Source: Acanthosepion lycidas (lineage: Eukaryota > Mollusca > Cephalopoda > Sepiida > Sepiidae). From it: a stretch of 64,000 bases of DNA. Made by a program: the position numbers and the translations under genes. Position 1 is the first letter of the stretch, and the number at the start of each line of letters is the position of its first letter. The stretch lies in contig CAWVQA010000103.1 of NCBI GenBank assembly GCA_963932145.1, positions 186,001 through 250,000 of the forward strand, read 5' to 3'. The notes beneath the pieces are model-generated. The model had not been told where the DNA came from. It saw only the letters and a list, made by a program, of their open reading frames with translations, and ran no database searches. Below, one piece after another: positions 55,558 through 64,000 of the stretch.

Positions 55558-58500
55558 CTTGGTAGTGATTTTATTAGCCTATTAGATGCACAATGAGTTG
55601 GAGAATCTGATAAACCCCACTTCCGGTAGTCTAGCTGCAAGAGAAATGCCTTAAATTGCCGTTTGAAGCTTCAACTTTGGGTTCCCAGTTCACGTTATTT
55701 GGGTATCGTAAAAAAAAGTCGATTAAGATTTCTCATTTTTGGTAGTGATTTTATTAGCCTATTAGATGCACAACGAGTTGGAGAATCTGATAAACCCCAC
55801 TTCCGGTAGTCTAGCTGCAAGAGAAATGCCTTAAATTGCCGTTTGAAGCTTCAACTTTGGGTTCCCAGTTCACGTTATTTGGGTATCGAAAAAAAAGTCG
55901 ATTAAGATTTGTTATTTTTGGTAGTGATTTTATTAGCCTATTAGATGCACAATGAGTTGGAGAATCAGATAAACCCCACTTCCGGTAGTCTAGCTGCAAG
56001 AGAAATGCCTTAAATTGCCGTTTGAAGCTTCAACTTTGGGTTCCCAGTTCACGTTATTTGGGTATCGAAAAAAAAAGTCGATTAAGATTTGTCATTTTTG
56101 GTAGTGATTTTATTAGCCTATTAGATGCACAATGAGTTGGAGAATCAGATAAACCCCACTTCCGGAAGCCTAGCTGCAAGAGAAATGCCTTAAATTGCCG
56201 TTTGAAGCTTCAACTTTGGGTTCCCAGTTCACGGTATTTGGGTATGGAAAAAAAAAGTCGATTAAGATTTGTCATTTTTGGTAGTGATTTTATTAGCCTA
56301 TTAGATGCACAATGAGTTGGAGAATCTGATAAACCCCACTTCCGGTAGCCTATCTGCAAGAGAAATGCCTTATATTGCCGTTTGAAGCTTCAACTTTGGG
56401 TTCCCAGTTCACGTTATTTGGGTATCGAAAAAAAAAGTCGATTAAGATTTGTCATTTTTGGTAGTGATTTTATTAGCCTATTAGATGCACAATGAGTTGG
56501 AGAATCTGATAAACCCCACTTCCGGTAGTCTAGCTGCAAGAGAAATGCCTTAAATTGCCGTTTGAAGCTTCAACTTTGGGTTCCCAGTTCACGTTATTTG
56601 GGTATCGTAAAAAAAAGTCGATTAAGATTTCTCATTCTTGGTAGTGATTTTATTAGCCTATTAGATGCACAACGAGTTGGAGAATATGATAAACCCCACT
56701 TCCGGTAGTCTAGCTGCAAGAGAAATGCCTTAAATTGCCGTTTGAAGCTTCAACTTTGGGTTCCCAGTTCACGTTATTTGGGTATCGTAAAAAAAAGTCG
56801 ATTAAGATTTCTCATTTTTGGTAGTGATTTTATTAGCCTATTAGATGCACAACGAGTTGGAGAATCTGATAAACCCCACTTCCGGTAGTCTAGCTGCAAG
56901 AGAAATGCCTTAAATTGCCGTTTGAAGCTTCAACTTTGGGTTCCCAGTTCACGTTATTTGGGTATCGTAAAAAAAAGTCGATTAAGATTTGTCATTTTTG
57001 GTAGTGATTTTATCAGCCTATTAGATGCACAATGAGTTGGAGAATCTGATAAACCCCACTTCCGGTAGTCTAGCTGCAAGAGAAATGCCTAAAATTGCCG
57101 TTTGAAGTTTCAACTTTGGGTTCCCAGTTCACGTTATATGGGTATCGAAAAAAAAGTCGATTAAGATTTGTCATTTTTGGTAGTGATTTTATTAGCCTAT
57201 TAGATGCACAATGAGTTGGAGAATCAGATAAACCCCACTTCCGGTAGTCTAGCTGCAAGAGAAATGCCTTAAATTGCCGTTTGAAGCTTCAACTTTGGGT
57301 TCCCAGTTCACGTTATTTGGGTATCGTAAAAAAAAGTCGATTAAGATTTGTCATTCTTGGTAGTGATTTTATTAGCCTATTAGATGCACAGCGAGTTGGA
57401 GAATCTGATAAACCCCACTTCCGGTAGTCTAGCTGCAAGAGAAATGCCTTAAATTGCCGTTTGAAGCTTCAACTTTGGGTTCCCAGTTCACGTTATTTGG
57501 GTATCATAAAAAAAAGTCTATTAAGATTTGTCATTTTTGGTAGTGATTTTATTAGCCTATTAGATGCACAATGAGTTGGAGAATCTGATAAACCCCACTT
57601 CCGGTAGCCTAGCTGCAAGAGAAATGCCTTAAATTGCCGTTTGAAGCTTCAACTTTGGGTTCCCAGTTCACGTTATTTGGGTATCGAAAAAAAAAGTCGA
57701 TTAAGATTTGTCATTTTTGGTAGTGATTTTATTAGCCTATTAGATGCACAATGAGTTGGAGAATCTGATAAACCCCACTTCCGGTAGTCTAGCTGCAAGA
57801 GAAATGCCTTAAATTGCCGTTTGAAGCTTCAACTTTGGGTTCCCAGTTCACGTTATTTGGGTATCGTAAAAAAAAGTCGATTAAGATTTCTCATTTTTGG
57901 TAGTGATTTTATTAGCCTATTAGATGCACAACGAGTTGGAGAATCTGATAAACCCCACTTCCGGTAGTCTAGCTGCAAGAGAAATGCCTTAAATTGCCGT
58001 TTGAAGCTTCAACTTTGGGTTCCCAGTTCACGTTATTTGGGTATCGAAAAAAAAGTCGATTAAGATTTGTTATTTTTGGTAGTGATTTTATTAGCCTATT
58101 AGATGCACAATGAGTTGGAGAATCAGATAAACCCCACTTCCGGTAGTCTAGCTGCAAGAGAAATGCCTTAAATTGCCGTTTGAAGCTTCAACTTTGGGTT
58201 CCCAGTTCACGTTATTTGGGTATCGAAAAAAAAAGTCGATTAAGATTTGTCATTTTTGGTAGTGATTTTATTAGCCTATTAGATGCACAATGAGTTGGAG
58301 AATCAGATAAACCCCACTTCCGGAAGCCTAGCTGCAAGAGAAATGCCTTAAATTGCCGTTTGAAGCTTCAACTTTGGGTTCCCAGTTCACGGTATTTGGG
58401 TATGGAAAAAAAAAGTCGATTAAGATTTGTCATTTTTGGTAGTGATTTTATTAGCCTATTAGATGCACAATGAGTTGGAGAATCTGATAAACCCCACTTC

Positions 58501-59873
58501 CGGTAGCCTATCTGCAAGAGAAATGCCTTATATTGCCGTTTGAAGCTTCAACTTTGGGTTCCCAGTTCACGTTATTTGGGTATCGAAAAAAAAAGTCGAT
58601 TAAGATTTGTCATTTTTGGTAGTGATTTTATTAGCCTATTAGATGCACAATGAGTTGGAGAATCTGATAAACCCCACTTCCGGTAGTCTAGCTGCAAGAG
58701 AAATGCCTTAAATTGCCGTTTGAAGCTTCAACTTTGGGTTCCCAGTTCACGTTATTTGGGTATCGTAAAAAAAAGTCGATTAAGATTTCTCATTCTTGGT
58801 AGTGATTTTATTAGCCTATTAGATGCACAACGAGTTGGAGAATATGATAAACCCCACTTCCGGTAGTCTAGCTGCAAGAGAAATGCCTTAAATTGCCGTT
58901 TGAAGCTTCAACTTTGGGTTCCCAGTTCACGTTATTTGGGTATCGTAAAAAAAAGTCGATTAAGATTTCTCATTTTTGGTAGTGATTTTATTAGCCTATT
59001 AGATGCACAACGAGTTGGAGAATCTGATAAACCCCACTTCCGGTAGTCTAGCTGCAAGAGAAATGCCTTAAATTGCCGTTTGAAGCTTCAACTTTGGGTT
59101 CCCAGTTCACGTTATTTGGGTATCGTAAAAAAAAGTCGATTAAGATTTGTCATTTTTGGTAGTGATTTTATCAGCCTATTAGATGCACAATGAGTTGGAG
59201 AATCTGATAAACCCCACTTCCGGTAGTCTAGCTGCAAGAGAAATGCCTAAAATTGCCGTTTGAAGTTTCAACTTTGGGTTCCCAGTTCACGTTATATGGG
59301 TATCGAAAAAAAAGTCGATTAAGATTTGTCATTTTTGGTAGTGATTTTATTAGCCTATTAGATGCACAATGAGTTGGAGAATCAGATAAACCCCACTTCC
59401 GGTAGTCTAGCTGCAAGAGAAATGCCTTAAATTGCCGTTTGAAGCTTCAACTTTGGGTTCCCAGTTCACGTTATTTGGGTATCGTAAAAAAAAGTCGATT
59501 AAGATTTGTCATTCTTGGTAGTGATTTTATTAGCCTATTAGATGCACAGCGAGTTGGAGAATCTGATAAACCCCACTTCCGGTAGTCTAGCTGCAAGAGA
59601 AATGCCTTAAATTGCCGTTTGAAGCTTCAACTTTGGGTTCCCAGTTCACGTTATTTGGGTATCATAAAAAAAAGTCTATTAAGATTTGTCATTTTTGGTA
59701 GTGATTTTATTAGCCTATTAGATGCACAATGAGTTGGAGAATCTGATAAACCCCACTTCCGGTAGCCTAGCTGCAAGAGAAATGCCTTAAATTGCCGTTT
59801 GAAGCTTCAACTTTGGGTTCCCAGTTCACGTTATTTGGGTATCGAAAAAAAAAGTCGATTAAGATTTGTCATT
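55558..59873. repeat. Tandem pair of a 12-monomer higher-order repeat (2158 bp)
   Basis: 55558-57715 and 57716-59873 agree at every marker I compared: CGGAAGCCTAGC (56163 and 58321), TATTTGGGTATGG, CACAACGAGTTGG, CACAGCGAGTTGG, TATATGGGTATCG and the monomer with one A fewer. Minus-strand frames 55811-55999 and 57969-58157 are identical, as are 57070-57258 and 59228-59416. A third copy starts but diverges about 120 bp in. Confidence 0.95.
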
Positions 59874-59989
59874 TTTGGTAGTGATTTTATTAGCCTATTA
59901 GATGCACAATGAGTTGGAGAATCTGATAAACCCCACTTCCGGTAGTCTAGCTGCAAGAGAAATGCCTTAAATTGCCGTTTGAAGCTTCA

Positions 59990-62900
59990 ACTTTGGGTTC
60001 CCTGTTCACGTTATTTGGGTATCGAAAAAAAAAGTCGATTAAGATTTGTCATTTTTGGTAGTGATTTTATTAGCCTATTAGATGCACAATGAGTTGGAGA
60101 ATCTGATAAACCCCACTTCCGGTAGTCTAGCTGCAAGAGAAATGCCTTAAATTGCCGTTTGAAGCTTCAACTTTGGGTTCCCAGTTCACGTTATTTGCGT
60201 ATCGAAAAAAAAAGTCGATTAAGATTTGTCATTTTTGGTAGTGATTTTATTAGCCTATTAGATGCACAATGAGTTGGAGAATCTGATAAACCCCACTTCC
60301 GGTAGTCTAGCTGCAAGAGAAATGCCTTATATTGCCGTTTGAAGCTTCAACTTTGGGTTCCCAGTTCACGTTATTTGGGTATCGTAAAAAAAAAGTCGAT
60401 TAAGATTTGTCATTCTTGGTAATGATTTTATTAGCCTATTAGATGCACAGCGAGTTGGAGAATCTGATAAAACCCACTTCCGGTAGTCTAGCTGCAAGAG
60501 AAATGCCTTAAATTGCCGTTTGAAGCTTCAACTTTGGGTTCCCAGTTCACGTTATTTGGGTATCGTAAAAAAAAGTCGATTAAGATTTGTCATTTTTGGT
60601 AGTGATTTTATTAGCCTATTAGATGCACAATGAGTTGGAGAATCTGATAAACCCCACTTCCGGTAGTCTAGCTGCAAGAGAAATGCCTTAAATTGCCGTT
60701 TGAAGCTTCAACTTTGGGTTCCCAGTTCACGTTATTTGGGTATCGTAAAAAAAAGTCGATTAAGATTTGTCATTCTTGGTAGTGATTTTATTAGCCTATT
60801 AGATGCACAGCGAGTTGGAGAATCTGATAAACCCCACTTCCGGGAGTCCAGCTGCAAGAGAAATGCCTTAAATTGCCGTTTGAAGCTTCAACTTTGGGTT
60901 CCCAGTTCACGTTATTTGGGTATCGTAAAAAAAAGTCGATTAAGATTTGTCATTTTTGGTAGTGATTTTATTAGCCTATTAGATGCACAATGAGTTGGAG
61001 AATCTGATAAACCCCACTTCCGGTAGTCTAGCTGCAAGAGAAATGCCTTATATTGCCGTTTGAAGCTTCAACTTTGGGTTCCCAGTTCACGTTATTTGGG
61101 TATCGAAAAAAAAAGTCGATTAAGATTTGTCATTTTTGGTAGTGCTTTTATTAGCCTATTAGATGCACAATGAGTTGGAGAATCTGATAAACCCCACTTC
61201 CGGTAGTCTAGCTGCAAGAGAAATGCCTTAAATTGCCGTTTGAAGCTTCAACTTTGGGTTCCCAGTTCACGTTATTTGGGTATCGAAAAAAAAAGTCGAT
61301 TAAGATTTGTCATTTTTGGTAGTGATTTTATTAGCCTATTAGATGCACAATGAGTTGGAGAATCTGATAAACCCCATTCTGGTAGCCTAGCTGCAAGAGA
61401 AATGCCTTAAATTGCCGTTTGAAGCTTCAACTTTGGGTTCCCAGTTCACGTTATTTGGGTACCGAAAAAAAAAGTCGATTAAGATTTGTCATTTTTGGTA
61501 GTGATTTTATTAGCCTATTAGATGCACAATGAGTTGGAGAATCTGATAAACCCCACTTCCGGTAGTCTAGCTGCAAGAGAAATGCCTTAAATTGCCGTTT
61601 GAAGCTTCAACTTTGGGTTCCCTGTTCACGTTATTTGGGTATCGAAAAAAAAAGTCGATTAAGATTTGTCATTTCTGGTAGTGATTTTATTAGCCTATTA
61701 GATGCACAATGAGTTGGAGAATATGATAAACCCCACTTCCGGTAGTCTAGCTGCAAGAGAAATGCCTTAAATTGCCGTTTGAAGCTTCAACTTTGGGTTC
61801 CCAGTTCACGTTATTTGTGTATCGAAAAAAAAAGTCGATTAAGATTTGTCATTTTTGGTAGTGATTTTATTAGCCTATTAGATGCACAATGAGTTGGAGA
61901 ATCTGATAAACCCCACTTCCGGTAGTCTAGCTGCAAGAGAAATGCCTTAAATTGGCGTTTGAATCTTCAACTTTGGGTTCCCAGTTCACGTTATTTGGGT
62001 ATCGTAAAAAAAAGTCGATTAAGATTTGTCATTTTTGGTAGTGATTTTATTAGCCTATTAGATGCACAATGAGTTGGAGAATCTGATAAACCCCACTTCC
62101 GGTAGCCTAGCTGCAAGAGAAATGCCTTAAATTGCCGTTTGAAGTTTCAACTTTGGGTTCCCAGATCACGTTATTTGGGTATCGAAAAAAAAAGTCGATT
62201 AAGATTTGTCATTTTTGGTAGTGATTTTATTAGTCTATTAGATGCACAATGTGTTGGAGAATCTAATAAACCCCACTTCCGGTAGCCTAGCTGCAAGAGA
62301 AATGCCTTAAATTGCCGTTTGAAGCTTCAACTTTGGGTTCCCAGATCACGTTATTTGGGTATCGAAAAAAAAAGTCGATTAAGATTTGTCATTTTTGGTA
62401 GTGATTTTATTAGCCTATTAGATGCACAATGAGTTGGAGAATCTGATAAACCCCACTTCCGGTAGTCTAGCTGCAAGAGAAATGCCTTAAATTGCCGTTT
62501 GAAGCTTCAACTTTGGGTTCCCAGTTCACGTTATTTGCGTATCGAAAAAAAAAGTCGATTAAGATTTGTCATTTTTGGTAGTGATTTTATTAGCCTATTA
62601 GATGCACAATGAGTTGGAGAATCTGATAAACCCCACTTCCGGTAGTCTAGCTGCAAGAGAAATGCCTTATATTGCCGTTTGAAGCTTCAACTTTGGGTTC
62701 CCAGTTCACGTTATTTGGGTATCGTAAAAAAAAAGTCGATTAAGATTTGTCATTCTTGGTAATGATTTTATTAGCCTATTAGATGCACAGCGAGTTGGAG
62801 AATCTGATAAAACGCACTTCCGGTAGTCTAGCTGCAAGAGAAATGCCTTAAATTGCCGTTTGAAGCTTCAACTTTGGGTTCCCAGTTCACGTTATTTGGG

Positions 62901-64000
62901 TATCGTAAAAAAAAGTCGATTAAGATTTGTCATTCTTGGTAGTGATTTTATTAGCCTATTAGATGCACAGCGAGTTGGAGAATCTGATAAACCCCACTTC
63001 CGGGAGTCTAGCTGCAAGAGAAATGCCTTAAATTGCCGTTTGAAGCTTCAACTTTGGGTTCCCAGTTCACGTTATTTGGGTATCGTAAAAAAAAGTCGAT
63101 TAAGATTTGTCATTTTTGGTAGTGATTTTATTAGCCTATTAGATGCACAATGAGTTGGAGAATCTGATAAACCCCACTTCCGGTAGTCTAGCTGCAAGAG
63201 AAATGCCTTATATTGCCGTTTGAAGCTTCAACTTTGGGTTCCCAGTTCACGTTATTTGGGTATCGAAAAAAAAAGTCGATTAAGATTTGTCATTTTTGGT
63301 AGTGCTTTTATTAGCCTATTAGATGCACAATGAGTTGGAGAATCTGATAAACCCCACTTCCGGTAGTCTAGCTGCAAGAGAAATGCCTTAAATTGCCGTT
63401 TGAAGCTTCAACTTTGGGTTCCCAGTTCACGTTATTTGGGTATAGAAAAAAAAAGTCGATTAAGATTTGTCATTTTTGGTAGTGATTTTATTAGCCTATT
63501 TGATGCACAATGAGTTGGAGAATCTGATAAACCCCATTCCGGTAGCCTAGCTGCAAGAGAAATGCCTTAAATTGCCGTTTGAAGCTTCAACTTTGGGTTC
63601 CCAGTTCACGTTATTTGGGTACCGAAAAAAAAAGTCGATTAAGATTTGTCATTTTTGGTAGTGATTTTATTAGCCTATTAGATGCACAATGAGTTGGAGA
63701 ATCTGATAAACCCCACTTCCGGTAGTCTAGCTGCAAGAGAAATGCCTTAAATTGCCGTTTGAAGCTTCAACTTTGGGTTCCCTGTTCACGTTATTTGTGT
63801 ATCGAAAAAAAAAGTCGATTAAGATTTGTCATTTTTGGTAGTGATTTTATTAGCCTATTAGATGCACAATGAGTTGGAGAATCTGATAAACCCCACTTCC
63901 GGTAGTCTAGCTGCAAGAGAAATGCCTTAAATTGGCGTTTGAATCTTCAACTTTGGGTTCCCAGTTCACGTTATTTGGGTATCGTAAAAAAAAGTCGATT
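59990..64000. repeat. Further 12-monomer higher-order repeat pair (2160 bp) with a monomer deletion
   Basis: 60700-61700 matches 62860-63860 at 2160 bp (AGTGCTTTTATTAG at 61141 and 63301; GGGTACCGAAAA near 61458 and 63618). Earlier markers (TTTGCGTATCG at 60193 and 62533) are 2340 bp apart and later ones (TTGGCGTTTGAATC near 61953 and 63933) 1980 bp apart. So the copies differ by gain or loss of whole monomers. The block runs off the window. Confidence 0.88.

Larger units (their letters stand above)
29918..64000. repeat. Family A 180-bp satellite array, main block (~190 monomers, runs off the window)
   Basis: Some 34 kb of head-to-tail 180-bp monomers in a single orientation, with no other sequence inside. 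Each monomer contains the TTGAAGCTTCAA palindrome (with a HindIII site), TTTGGGTTCCCAGTTCACG, TATTTGGGTATCG, an A run, GTCGATTAAGATTTGTC, GATTTTATTAGCC, TATTAGATGCACAATGAG, GATAAACCCCACTTCCGG, TAGCTGCAAGAG and AAATGCCTTAAATTGCC. Neighbouring monomers differ at a few recurring positions (A or T after TATCG; CAGATA or CTGATA; TAGCC or TAGTC), and these variants form repeating patterns. The 62-97-codon open frames here arise because 180 is divisible by 3. Confidence 0.99.

Noticed and set aside
22046-64000. CRISPR-like or gene-cluster reading of the regular repeat
   Set aside because: The whole 180-bp unit repeats, with no unique spacers and no associated genes. It is satellite DNA in a eukaryotic context.
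22046-64000. CENP-B box in the satellite
   Set aside because: No string resembling the TTCG....A..CGGG core was found in the monomer.

Overview
The window looks like repeat-dominated, AT-rich animal nuclear DNA. I see no intact protein-coding host gene, no rRNA and no convincing tRNA gene. The mix of Penelope-like, RTE-like and other LINE fragments, Ty3/Gypsy fossils, mariner, hAT-like and other small DNA elements, and long TA/CA microsatellites fits an invertebrate such as a mollusc (a cephalopod is my best guess). The sequence alone does not prove this.

Layout. Positions 1-700 hold a few divergent copies of a ~180-bp satellite (family A). Two units of a ~400-bp tandem repeat (family B) follow at 701-1389. 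From 1390 to about 19834 lies an 18-kb single-copy-like segment that has collected mobile-element debris: a Ty3/Gypsy fossil (3180-5035) and an oppositely oriented one (5302-5765); a duplicated GC-richer unit (6175-6860); two Penelope-like fragments in inverted orientation (6868-7640 and 8513-8990) around a near-perfect mariner hairpin MITE and an hAT-like end; a tRNA-like SINE candidate; a ~455-bp DNA transposon; two LINE 3' fragments (15447-15960 and 16381-16760); and a 200-bp TA-flanked MITE. Family B resumes at 19835-21455, family C (~170 bp) occupies 21456-22045, and family A then runs to the end of the window.

The dominant feature is the family A array: about 31 monomers at 22046-27596 and about 190 more at 29918-64000, almost all 180 bp and in one orientation. 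Its left edge is divergent and its interior is homogeneous. The interior has nested higher-order repeats: 3-mer (540 bp), 5-mer (900 bp), 6-mer (1072 bp), 15-mer (2691 bp) and 12-mer (2158-2160 bp), plus an ~10-kb-scale block duplication. This is the pattern expected of a centromeric or pericentromeric satellite growing by unequal exchange, but centromere function is inference. One 2321-bp TG...CA-ended element with LTR-like features (27597-29917) sits inside the array, flanked by a 4-bp GGGT duplication. It contains its own 29-bp minisatellite.

There are no genes working together here. The interest lies in satellite architecture, the evolutionary link between families A and C, and a few small structured elements. 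Most short open frames are by-products of the satellite (180 is divisible by 3) or of the 29-bp minisatellite.
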